Shown here: positions 1-7,688 of the stretch, piece by piece
How positions within the stretch are numbered: position 1 is the stretch's first letter
How the letters are laid out: each line of letters begins with the position of its first letter
NCBI GenBank assembly: GCA_019417865.1
Contig: DYCW01000272.1
Coordinates: forward strand, 1 to 12,563
DNA length: 12,563 nucleotides
From: Ruminococcus sp.
GTDB lineage: Bacteria > Bacillota > Clostridia > Oscillospirales > Ruminococcaceae
Direction: 5' to 3'
Made by a program: the position numbers and the translations under genes
The notes under the pieces: model-generated
What the model was told of the DNA's origin: nothing
The model's input: the letters and a program-made list of their open reading frames with translations, nothing else
Database searches by the model: none

Positions 1-2
1 GG

Positions 3-1175
3 GATATGTGGAAGGACTCTATCACTTGGTTGGCAGAGAAATATAAGAATGATGATACCTTGATTGGTTACGACCTCAAGAACGAACCGCACGGCAAACG
101 GGGCTATAACGGCACAACTTGCCCGACTGACATTGCCAAGTGGGATGATTCCACTGATTTGAACAACTGGGCATATTCTGCAACAGAGTGTGCAAACTCC
201 ATTCTTGCAGTCAACCCGAATGCATTGATTTTTGTAGAGGGTGTAGAACAGTATCCAAAGACGGAAAAGGGTTATACTTATGACACTGCTGACATCTGGC
301 AAGCTTCTGCTGATGTTTCTCCATGGTATGGTGCATGGTGGGGTGGTAATCTGCGAGGAGTAAAGAATTATCCGATTCGACCGGATTCTGGTACTAGCCA
401 GATTGTCTATTCGCCGCATGACTATGGTCCGTCTGTTTATAACCAGACCTGGTTTGATAAGGATTTCACGGAACAGACTTTGTTGGATGACTACTGGTAT
501 GATACGTGGGCATATATCAATGACCAAGACATTGCACCGCTGCTGATTGGCGAATGGGGCGGTCATATGGATGGAGACAAAAACGAGAAGTGGATGACAT
601 TGCTGCGGGATTATATGATCAAGAATCATATCAATCATACATTCTGGGGTCTGAATCCAAATTCCGGCGATACTGGCGGATTGTTAGATTATGATTTTAT
701 GACTTGGGATGAAAAAAAATACAATATGTTTGAAGAATCCCTCTGGCAGACACAGGAAACCGGCAAATATATCAGCCTTGACCATGAAAAGCCGCTTGGC
801 ACAAACGGCTCAAGTGTGTCCTTGACGGAATTTTATACCTCCTATGCTTCTACAGAAGGCAGCAATCTGGATGGCGGTACCATAATTGGTGCAGATCATA
901 CCAAACCGACCACAGAGTCGACAAAGCCGACTACCACAGCCACCACAAAACAACCAGATGAAACCGTCTGTGGGGATAGCAACGGAGATAAAAAGGTAAC
1001 CGTGGCAGATTTGGTCCTCCTGAATCGGTATTTGCTGAGAGTACCGTTCCTAGAAGACGTCGACTATGCTTTTGAAAATGCCGATGTCAATGCAGATGGT
1101 GTGCTGAATGTTGTGGATGCGATCCTGTATCGGCGGCATTTACTCGGAGAAATTACAACGTTTCCGGCAGAGTGA
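3..1175 (+). CDS. GH5 endoglucanase with C-terminal dockerin (5' end outside window)
   Basis: This is the C-terminal two thirds of a secreted cellulosomal endo-beta-1,4-glucanase. The reading frame is open to the left edge. Alignment with the complete paralogue that follows shows that about 200 N-terminal residues, including the signal peptide, lie outside the window, so the Met codon at base 6 is internal. Numbering from that Met, the general acid/base is E27 in the NEP motif and the nucleophile is E183 in IGEWGG. WWGGNLRG, YSPHDYG and FWGLNPNSGDTGG are landmarks shared with Acidothermus E1, which suggests subfamily GH5_1. A Thr/Pro linker (about residues 298-316) leads to a dockerin with two calcium loops, DSNGDKKVTVAD and DVNADGVLNVVD. 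The enzyme should dock to a cohesin-bearing scaffoldin encoded elsewhere. It is followed after 21 bases by its paralogue, so the two are very likely co-transcribed. Family and dockerin are certain; the subfamily is inferred. Confidence 0.95.
   Translation, partial: DMWKDSITWLAEKYKNDDTLIGYDLKNEPHGKRGYNGTTCPTDIAKWDDSTDLNNWAYSATECANSILAVNPNALIFVEGVEQYPKTEKGYTYDTADIWQASADVSPWYGAWWGGNLRGVKNYPIRPDSGTSQIVYSPHDYGPSVYNQTWFDKDFTEQTLLDDYWYDTWAYINDQDIAPLLIGEWGGHMDGDKNEKWMTLLRDYMIKNHINHTFWGLNPNSGDTGGLLDYDFMTWDEKKYNMFEESLWQTQETGKYISLDHEKPLGTNGSSVSLTEFYTSYASTEGSNLDGGTIIGADHTKPTTESTKPTTTATTKQPDETVCGDSNGDKKVTVADLVLLNRYLLRVPFLEDVDYAFENADVNADGVLNVVDAILYRRHLLGEITTFPAE
828..1172 (+). repeat. Linker-dockerin block, copy 1 of tandem duplicate
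   Basis: This is the 3' part of the first GH5 gene. It aligns with 2613-2951 at an offset of 1785 bases before, and 1779 after, one 6-base indel in the Thr/Pro linker. The dockerin part differs at only about ten of some 213 positions by my count, and 1053-1141 is identical to 2832-2920 over 89 bases. The catalytic regions upstream differ at roughly one base in five. Confidence 0.85.
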
Positions 1176-1196
1176 CGAGAGGAAAAGGAGCTTTTG

Positions 1197-2957
1197 ATGA
1201 TGAGAGTTTACAAACGTTTGCAAGCTGCTTTGCTTGCCGGTATGATGGCATGTACCGCCATAGCAGCTTCGATTCCAACCATGAATGTTTTTACTGCACA
1301 GGCAGCCGACACCAATAACGATGACTGGTTACATGCTGTTGGCAGCCGTCTCTATGACAAGGATGGAAACGAGGTCTGGCTGACCGGTGCAAACTGGTTT
1401 GGATTCAATTGTGGTGAAAACTGTGTCCACTACCTGTGGAGTGCTGATGTGGACGACCTGCTTTCAGAAATTGCCGACCGTGGCATGAACGTCATTCGGT
1501 TTCCCATTTCGACAGAATTGTTGATTTCTTGGATGAATGGCACACCGAACCCGGTTTCGAGTGTCACTGCCACAAACAATCCGCCTTATTATACCATCAA
1601 TGTGGACTTCTGTAATGAAGATGGCACGACCAAGAATAGTATGGAAATCTTTGATATTATTATGAAGAAGTGCAAGGATTACGGTTTAAAGGCATTCATC
1701 GACATCCACAGTCCACATACAGATAATTCCGGTCACAATTACAACTTGTGGTATGGAAAGGAAACAACAGATGGTACCATGGTTACTACAGATTTGTGGA
1801 TTGAAACTTTGACATGGCTGGCGGAAAAGTACAGCAATGACGATACCTTGATTGGTTATGACCTGAAGAATGAACCGCACGGAAAAGGACAGGAAGGCGT
1901 AACTGCTGCTAAATGGGATGGTTCTACGGATGAAAACAACTGGGCATATGCTGCTACAAAGTGTGCCAACTCCATTCTTTCTGTCAATCCCAATGCGTTG
2001 ATTTTCATTGAAGGGGTAGAGCAGTCCCTGAAGAGCGATGCCTATACTTGGGGACAGCCGGATTCCAAAACAGACCCACCATATATTCCGGCATGGTGGG
2101 GCGGCAATCTGCGTGGTGTCAAGGAATATCCGGTTGTGCCGGATTCTGGCACGAGTCAGATTGTCTATTCTCCGCATGACTATGGTCCGTCTGTTTACGA
2201 TCAGACATGGTTCCAAAAGGATTTTGATACCCAATCTCTTCTGGATGACTATTGGTACGACACTTGGGCATATATCAATGATCAGGAAATTGCTCCGCTG
2301 CTGATCGGCGAATGGGGCGGTTTTATGGATGGAGGCAAGAACCAGAAGTGGATGGAACTGCTGCGGAATTATATGATTGAAAACCATATCAATCATACGT
2401 TTTGGTGCTTGAATACCAACTCTGGTGATACTGGTGGTCTTTGGAAAGACTTTGCTTTTGATCAGAAAACCAGTAAAACGACTATTACATGGGAAGAAGA
2501 TAAGTATGCCCTGTTTGAACCTTCCCTCTGGCAGACACAGGAAACCGGAAAGTTTATTGGTTTGGATCATGAGAAAGCATTGGGGAATAACAATACCGGT
2601 CTTTCTCTCTCAGAATTTTATGCCTCCTATGCTTCTACGGAAGGCAGCAATTTGGATGGCGGTACCATAATTGGTGCAGATCATACCAAGCCAACTACAG
2701 AGTCAACAAAGCCGACTACCACTACAAAACAACCGGATGAAACCGTCTGTGGGGATATCAACGGGGATAAAAAGGTAACCGTATCAGATTTGGTTCTCCT
2801 GAATCGGTATTTGCTGAGAGTACCGTTCCTGGAAGACGTCGACTATGCTTTTGAAAATGCCGATGTCAATGCAGATGGTGTGCTGAATGTTGTGGATGCG
2901 ATCCTGTATCGGCGGCATTTGCTCGGAGAAATTAAAACGTTTCCAGCAGAATCCTGA
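1197..2957 (+). CDS. GH5 endoglucanase with signal peptide and dockerin (complete)
   Basis: This is a complete, 586-residue cellulosomal endoglucanase. The start is set at ATG 1197, six bases after AGGAG (1186-1190). TTG 1194 would sit too close to the ribosome site, and ATG 1200 is an equally possible alternative. A Sec signal peptide is clear: basic VYKRLQ, a hydrophobic AALLAGMMACTAIAAS core, and likely cleavage after TAQA near residue 36. The GH5 barrel spans about residues 40-465, with the acid/base E226 in KNEPHG and the nucleophile E372 in IGEWGG. LTGANWFGFNC near the N-terminus and FWCLNTNSGDTGG near the barrel end resemble GH5_1 enzymes. A Thr/Pro linker (about 498-513) precedes a type-I-like dockerin (about 517-580) with loops DINGDKKVTVSD and DVNADGVLNVVD. 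The product would be exported and attached to a scaffoldin to cut internal cellulose bonds. It is a tandem duplicate of the preceding gene, and the dCMP deaminase gene follows after 21 bases. Confidence 0.96.
   Translation: MMRVYKRLQAALLAGMMACTAIAASIPTMNVFTAQAADTNNDDWLHAVGSRLYDKDGNEVWLTGANWFGFNCGENCVHYLWSADVDDLLSEIADRGMNVIRFPISTELLISWMNGTPNPVSSVTATNNPPYYTINVDFCNEDGTTKNSMEIFDIIMKKCKDYGLKAFIDIHSPHTDNSGHNYNLWYGKETTDGTMVTTDLWIETLTWLAEKYSNDDTLIGYDLKNEPHGKGQEGVTAAKWDGSTDENNWAYAATKCANSILSVNPNALIFIEGVEQSLKSDAYTWGQPDSKTDPPYIPAWWGGNLRGVKEYPVVPDSGTSQIVYSPHDYGPSVYDQTWFQKDFDTQSLLDDYWYDTWAYINDQEIAPLLIGEWGGFMDGGKNQKWMELLRNYMIENHINHTFWCLNTNSGDTGGLWKDFAFDQKTSKTTITWEEDKYALFEPSLWQTQETGKFIGLDHEKALGNNNTGLSLSEFYASYASTEGSNLDGGTIIGADHTKPTTESTKPTTTTKQPDETVCGDINGDKKVTVSDLVLLNRYLLRVPFLEDVDYAFENADVNADGVLNVVDAILYRRHLLGEIKTFPAES
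2613..2951 (+). repeat. Linker-dockerin block, copy 2 of tandem duplicate
   Basis: This is the counterpart of bases 828-1172, in the same orientation, in the second GH5 gene. It is shorter by two codons in the Thr/Pro linker. It is long enough and similar enough to allow unequal recombination or gene conversion between the neighbouring cellulase genes. Confidence 0.85.
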
Positions 2958-2978
2958 TAGAAGGGGACGATCAACAAT

Positions 2979-3458
2979 ATGAAGCGAATGGATTACCTTT
3001 CATGGGATGCCTATTTTATGGGTGTTGCCCTGCTCTCTGCACAGCGAAGCAAGGACAACCACACACAGGTGGGAGCTTGCATTGTCAATCAGGAAAACAA
3101 AGTGGTTTCTGTTGGCTACAACGGAATGCCGACTGGCTGTAATGATGATGAGATGCCATGGGAACGAGAGGGCAGCTTTCTGGACACAAAGTATGCCTAT
3201 GTTTGCCATGCGGAATTGAATGCGATTTTAAATCGGAATGCTGCCAGTTTGCGTGGTTGCCGTCTCTATGTTACACTGTTTCCCTGCAACGAATGTGCAA
3301 AGGCAATTATTCAAAGCGGTATTCGAGAAGTGGTTTATTTGGATAATAAATATGCAGATGCAGAAAGTACAAGAGCCTCGGTGCAGATGTTCCGGTTGGC
3401 GGGGATTTCCTGCCGTGCCTATGAACCCATGCAGAAAACAGTACAGTTGATGCTGTAA
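2979..3458 (+). CDS. dCMP deaminase (cytidine/deoxycytidylate deaminase family)
   Basis: This 159-residue zinc enzyme probably converts dCMP to dUMP, feeding thymidylate synthesis in the cytoplasm. The start ATG 2979 follows AGAAGGGG (2959-2966) with about 12 bases of spacing. The family signatures are all visible. H77-A-E79 holds the first zinc ligand and the catalytic glutamate, and P102-C103-N-E-C106 supplies two zinc cysteines. TQVGACIVN (29-37) and GYNGMPTGC (46-54) match the substrate-binding core of dCMP deaminases (ComEB type) rather than cytosine or tRNA deaminases. The length is typical of bacterial members. It lies 21 bases after a cellulase gene and just before a terminator, so it probably ends the cellulase transcript. 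That neighbour does not explain its function. Confidence 0.9.
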   Translation: MKRMDYLSWDAYFMGVALLSAQRSKDNHTQVGACIVNQENKVVSVGYNGMPTGCNDDEMPWEREGSFLDTKYAYVCHAELNAILNRNAASLRGCRLYVTLFPCNECAKAIIQSGIREVVYLDNKYADAESTRASVQMFRLAGISCRAYEPMQKTVQLML

Positions 3459-3485
3459 TCCCAAAAAATGAAAAACAGATCACAA

Positions 3486-3526
3486 CCTGCATCGCCAAGG
3501 AAACAAGGCGGTGCAGGCTTTTTGTT
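3486..3526 (+). terminator. Intrinsic terminator ending the cellulase-dCMP deaminase unit
   Basis: An 11-base-pair stem with one G-U pair, CCTGCATCGCC (3486-3496) with GGCGGTGCAGG (3507-3517), closes a 10-base loop and is followed by CTTTTTGTTG. It begins 28 bases after the dCMP deaminase stop codon and reads rightward. Confidence 0.85.
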
Positions 3527-3653
3527 GTAAAAATTGACCAATGATATCCATGTTTTAGGAAAATCATTTTGTATATTTTTTAAAATTGGGTATGCAATGC
3601 CATGTGTATCATAAAAATCAGTAATTTTTCCTTCTTTTTTCTCATAATTCCTT

Positions 3654-3688
3654 TGCTTTTTTGCAGGAAGTATGGTATAATGGAATGG
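3654..3688 (+). promoter_or_regulatory. Promoter for trmB operon (extended -10)
   Basis: A perfect TATAAT lies at 3676-3681 and is preceded by TG-G (3673-3675), giving an extended -10. The best -35 is weak (TTGCTT, 3654-3659, spacer 16), as is common with extended -10 promoters. Transcription would start near 3688, about 38 bases before the trmB ATG. The stretch 3527-3653 upstream is AT-rich and shows no gene or clear structure. Confidence 0.7.
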
Positions 3689-3725
3689 AAAGAATCTGCT
3701 TGCATAGAAAGGATTGACATACAGA

Positions 3726-4403
3726 ATGCGTATACGGCACAAACCGTGGGCAAAGCCAGAACTGGAGGCGTGTCCGTTTTATATTTCCGAACCTAAAATA
3801 TATACTGGAAACTGGAATGCTGCGTTTCCGGGAGAAAAGAAACCAATCCGGTTGGAATTGGGCTGCGGAAAAGGCGGTTTTATCGCACAGGAAGCCCCCG
3901 CTAATTTGGATTATCACTATATTGCAATGGACATCAAAAATGAAATGCTGGTTTTGGCAAAGCGAAAATTGGAAGCCGCCTATGCAGAAAAACAGATGCC
4001 GTTGGACAATGTTCGGATTTTTATCTGCAATTTAATGCAGTTTTCTGAATATTTTGCTCCGACAGACCAGATTGACCGGATTTATATCAACTTTTGCAAC
4101 CCGTGGCCAAGGAGCAAACACAAGAAACGCCGTTTGACGCATCCACGGCAGTTGGAACAATACCGTTCGGTATTGAATGGGGAAATCTGGTTCAAGACGG
4201 ATGATGATGATTTGTTTCAAGAGTCGATTACTTATTTTCAGGAATGTCATTTTGAAATTGTATTTCAGACTACAGATTTGCATAAGGAACCCAGTATCCA
4301 AAGTTTTCGCACGGAGCACGAGGCAATGTTTGAAGAAATGGGAAAAACCATCAAATTTCTGATTGCCCGTCCCATAATGCAGCAGGAATTTATCATGATA
4401 TAG
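3726..4403 (+). CDS. trmB: tRNA (guanine-N7-)-methyltransferase TrmB
   Basis: This 225-residue SAM-dependent enzyme methylates N7 of G46 in the variable loop of tRNAs. ATG 3726 is chosen over TTG 3714 because TTG 3714 directly abuts AAAGGA (3708-3713). ATG 3726 also gives the family N-terminus MRIRHKPWAK, which matches Bacillus TrmB. The SAM-binding motif I is ELGCGKGGF (44-52). The tRNA/catalytic segment NFCNPWPRSKHKKRRL spans about 122-137. FKTDDDDLF (156-164) and TEHEAMFEEMG (196-206) complete the family pattern. The usual DPWP aspartate is Asn here (N125). The GH59 gene starts 15 bases after the stop and its ribosome site overlaps that stop, so the two are co-transcribed. Confidence 0.94.
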   Translation: MRIRHKPWAKPELEACPFYISEPKIYTGNWNAAFPGEKKPIRLELGCGKGGFIAQEAPANLDYHYIAMDIKNEMLVLAKRKLEAAYAEKQMPLDNVRIFICNLMQFSEYFAPTDQIDRIYINFCNPWPRSKHKKRRLTHPRQLEQYRSVLNGEIWFKTDDDDLFQESITYFQECHFEIVFQTTDLHKEPSIQSFRTEHEAMFEEMGKTIKFLIARPIMQQEFIMI

Positions 4404-4418
4404 GAAGGGATCGCAGTT

Positions 4419-7400
4419 ATGGATTTTACATGGAAAAACTCACAGCTTTTTCAAAAATTTTCTGAAATGACCGGAAAATCCGGCGTTGCATCCATGGAAA
4501 TTATAGCAGACGGCACACAGGCAAATGAAAACCCTGCTGCCTCCTATCGTGGACTTGGCTGCATTTCTGCCAACAATGCCTCCCGTCTTCTGCTGGACTA
4601 TAAGGTAGAGCATCCGAAGGAATACGAAGAAATCATGCGGCTGCTTTTTCAGAAAGACTATGGCATTGGGCTGTCTCATATCAAGCTGGAACTTGGTGCG
4701 GATGTCAATTCCTCAGCGGGAACAGAACCAGCAACCAAGCGGACAGCAGAAGAACATGCGGATGTGACTAGAGGAGCAGGCTTTCAGTTTGCAGCCGACG
4801 CCAAGGCAATCAATCCAGATATTACACTGGATTTGCTCCGCTGGGGGGAACCGGCATGGGTGGCAAGAGCCTTTACCGTCAGCCAGGAGCATGGCTTAAA
4901 TGCCCGCTATACCTGGTATAAAGAAACGCTGGAGGCGGCTTATCAGGTTTACGGCTTAAAATTTAACTTTATCAGTGCGGATCAGAATGAGACGGACACA
5001 ACCGATGAAGCATGGATTCTCTTCCTGCGGTATCGTCTGGATCATGAGAAAAAAGCCCCCTATGATTACCGGAAAATTAAGATTGTTGCATCCGATGAGG
5101 TCGGTACACGTAATGTGGCAGCACAAATGGTGGAAAATGCACCACTGCGAAATGCCATTGATGTAATTGGTCTGCATTATACTACATTCGGCGATTCGTA
5201 CACCAATCTGCTGAATGAAGCCTATGGCAAGGAAATCTGGTACAGTGAGGGCAGTGCCCCCTGTAATTTATCGGAGTTGACCGTACAGGCAGATCAGTCC
5301 GGCATTGCTGGCAAGAATGGAGCCATTGATATTGCCAATCGGATTATCAATAGCTATTATAACGGTAAAATGTGTATGTATGAGTTTCGTCCGGCAATCG
5401 CTGCCAATTACGACGGTGTATATGATGCACCGCAACATCTGATTTGTGCACAGGAACCGTGGTCGGGACATTATCGGATGGACAGCGGGTTTTGGATGGC
5501 AATGCATTTCAGCCGTTTTTCCCCGAAGGGCTGGCTGTTTGTCAATGGAGCTTGTTACGGAGACGGCGAAGAAAATCATGCCATTGAAAACACCAGCAAC
5601 AATTTTATGACGCTGGTTTCTCCGGATCGTTCTGAGATGACCATGCATTTTACCAACGAAGATCTCTTTCCCCGTACCTATTCGGTACAACTCAAGGATA
5701 TGGGCTTTACAAACCGTACACTTTCCACGATTCTCACCACGGGTCCAAATGCCAATGAGGCATATAATGCAAATTGGTTTCGGCGTGGCAAGCCGGTGAA
5801 GCCAAGTCATAAGAACGGCGAAACCTATTTTATCAAAGTGCCGCCGCAGAGCATTATGACGATTACCACACTGGATACCAGTTGGGTCAATGGCGTGGAG
5901 ACATTTTCTCGTACCATCCCCAGTCCAGAGAGATTGCCACTGCCATATCAGGATGCGTTCCAATATCGGGATGATGAAATTATGGTACGTGGTTGTGCAC
6001 CAAGATATACCACGGATCAAGGCGGTGCATTTGAGTTAATTCATTCGGATCAGGATGGGGATATTCTCTGTCAACGAATTAAAAAGGGAAGTATTCCGAC
6101 AAATTGGCGGTTTCGTGGCACACCCGAACCGATCACCTGTCTGGGGGATGACCGCTGGAGAAGCTACAGTGCAGAAATTGAAGTGCGGTTAGACAATCGG
6201 AATGCAGAAAATTATGCGGGGCTGGGGGTACGGTATAACTCTGCTGTCACCTGTGAAACTTCTTCCCGCTGTGGTTATACAGGGATTCTCTACGGGGACG
6301 GTCGCTGGCAGCTGCTGGATATGGACAATGTTGCAGCGGAAGGAAATTCCTATAAGGTTCGAGCAACCGACTGGAACAAGCTGAAGCTGTTGATTTTAGG
6401 AGATTCCATTTTCTTTTTCCTCAATGGTGATTTGCTGACAACCTATCGGCCGCAGTGTCCGATTAATTCCGGACGGATTTCTCTTTGCAGTGACTATGAG
6501 ATGAACACCTTCCGAAATCTGCAAGTTCTGCCGATGCCGATTTTGCCGTTGTATGTCAGACGGGTGGATTGTTTCTCGGAGGAAATTTTTTATAATGATT
6601 ATTGGGATATTTGTACAACAGAATCCTGCCGTTTCTATCATCGGACTTCCATGAAGGCACAGCCGCAGGCTGCCTTTTCGTGTCAGTTTACGGGTTCTGG
6701 CATTGCCGTGGTTGGTACTGCCAAAAATGCAGAGTTTCAGGTAATGCTGGATGGTGAGGTGCTGTATGAGACGCTATTTGTACCATACTGTGCACCACGG
6801 CAGACCTGCTTGACCATTGACCAGTTGAAGGTTGGTACCCATACGCTGCAAGTGACATTGAAGAGCGGGGAATTTAAATTAGATGTACTGGAAGTACCGG
6901 AAAATTATACATTGATGCCGGATATTCTGACTGTAACAACAGCGGCACAGGCAGCAGCAGAAGAACATGCATTTGCAGCAAAGCAAAAGGCACTTGCGAA
7001 GAAAAAAGCGGCTGCAGATGCAGAGAGAACCCTTCAGCAGGCAGTGCAGGCTTTACAGCCTAAGCCGGAACCGCAAAAACCAAATCCAGAGGAAGTATCC
7101 CCAAAAACGCAGCCATTCAAAGAGATGTTAGAGGCGGCGGAGGGAATTTCGCCGAAGGCAGCGATTGTAACGGAAGAACAGCCGGATTCTCAGGAAGTAA
7201 CCGGGAATCTGGAGGAACAGACTGTGCAAAATGTTGCAGAACCCCCCGTAGCATTCCCGTTTTCGGAAGAGACTGCTGAACCAATTGTGCCGGAGCATTT
7301 GTCTGAGTCGGTTAAAATGTCGCCGACAGAACCAGTATCTGAAAAATCGGTGGAAACAGAATCGGCTGCGTCCCAAGCAGCAGAACAGGCAGCATATATG

Positions 7401-7649
7401 CAGCCCGAAACAACGGAAGAAGCACCTACCCCAACGACTATGACGTATATTGAAGAGGAGTGGGAGAATTTTTCAATGCCGCCACAGCCGACACCAAAGC
7501 CGGATGGAAAGACGACACCACAGAAAAAAGCGATTACTCCAACGCCATCTCCTGCACCAAAGACAGAGCCATTGCATCCGCCGGTTTTGAATGATGCAAC
7601 ACAGTCAAAACCATATCGGCAGAATTTTAATATTGATATTGATATCTGA
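4419..7649 (+). CDS. GH59 galactocerebrosidase-like glycoside hydrolase with disordered C-terminal tail
   Basis: This 1076-residue protein resembles animal galactocerebrosidase (GH59, beta-galactosidase retaining mechanism) from the N-terminus on. YRGLGCISANNASRLL (43-58), TEP (102-104), QEPWSGHY (345-352) and PLPYQDAF (507-514) are clear landmarks. By alignment with human GALC, the acid/base is E191 in QNET and the nucleophile is E277 in IWYSEG; both are retained. The order appears to be a TIM barrel (to about 350), a beta-sandwich (to about 500), a LamG-like lectin domain (about 508-705), and a galactose-binding-like beta domain (about 710-828). An Ala/Lys-rich likely helix (841-880) and a Pro/Glu/Thr-rich tail (881-1065) follow. 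There is no signal peptide, and an in-frame TAG 15 bases upstream of the ATG excludes an N-terminal extension. AGGAAGGGA (4402-4410) sits eight bases before the ATG. No dockerin is present. The substrate is unknown; a terminal beta-galactoside is the family expectation. Confidence 0.85.
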   Translation: MDFTWKNSQLFQKFSEMTGKSGVASMEIIADGTQANENPAASYRGLGCISANNASRLLLDYKVEHPKEYEEIMRLLFQKDYGIGLSHIKLELGADVNSSAGTEPATKRTAEEHADVTRGAGFQFAADAKAINPDITLDLLRWGEPAWVARAFTVSQEHGLNARYTWYKETLEAAYQVYGLKFNFISADQNETDTTDEAWILFLRYRLDHEKKAPYDYRKIKIVASDEVGTRNVAAQMVENAPLRNAIDVIGLHYTTFGDSYTNLLNEAYGKEIWYSEGSAPCNLSELTVQADQSGIAGKNGAIDIANRIINSYYNGKMCMYEFRPAIAANYDGVYDAPQHLICAQEPWSGHYRMDSGFWMAMHFSRFSPKGWLFVNGACYGDGEENHAIENTSNNFMTLVSPDRSEMTMHFTNEDLFPRTYSVQLKDMGFTNRTLSTILTTGPNANEAYNANWFRRGKPVKPSHKNGETYFIKVPPQSIMTITTLDTSWVNGVETFSRTIPSPERLPLPYQDAFQYRDDEIMVRGCAPRYTTDQGGAFELIHSDQDGDILCQRIKKGSIPTNWRFRGTPEPITCLGDDRWRSYSAEIEVRLDNRNAENYAGLGVRYNSAVTCETSSRCGYTGILYGDGRWQLLDMDNVAAEGNSYKVRATDWNKLKLLILGDSIFFFLNGDLLTTYRPQCPINSGRISLCSDYEMNTFRNLQVLPMPILPLYVRRVDCFSEEIFYNDYWDICTTESCRFYHRTSMKAQPQAAFSCQFTGSGIAVVGTAKNAEFQVMLDGEVLYETLFVPYCAPRQTCLTIDQLKVGTHTLQVTLKSGEFKLDVLEVPENYTLMPDILTVTTAAQAAAEEHAFAAKQKALAKKKAAADAERTLQQAVQALQPKPEPQKPNPEEVSPKTQPFKEMLEAAEGISPKAAIVTEEQPDSQEVTGNLEEQTVQNVAEPPVAFPFSEETAEPIVPEHLSESVKMSPTEPVSEKSVETESAASQAAEQAAYMQPETTEEAPTPTTMTYIEEEWENFSMPPQPTPKPDGKTTPQKKAITPTPSPAPKTEPLHPPVLNDATQSKPYRQNFNIDIDI

Positions 7650-7688
7650 TCGTTTTGAAATCTGTACAGAGAATGAGAAAGGAATGTT

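Noticed and set aside
1686..2570. A 294-codon open frame on the - strand inside the second cellulase
   Set aside because: It lies wholly opposite a strongly supported GH5 gene, has no ribosome site, and its translation looks like no protein family. It is a by-product of the coding strand's codon pattern.
5268..6020. A 250-codon - strand frame inside the GH59 gene
   Set aside because: The opposite strand has conserved GH59 landmarks throughout. The antisense translation is Cys/His/Ile-rich noise with no start signal.
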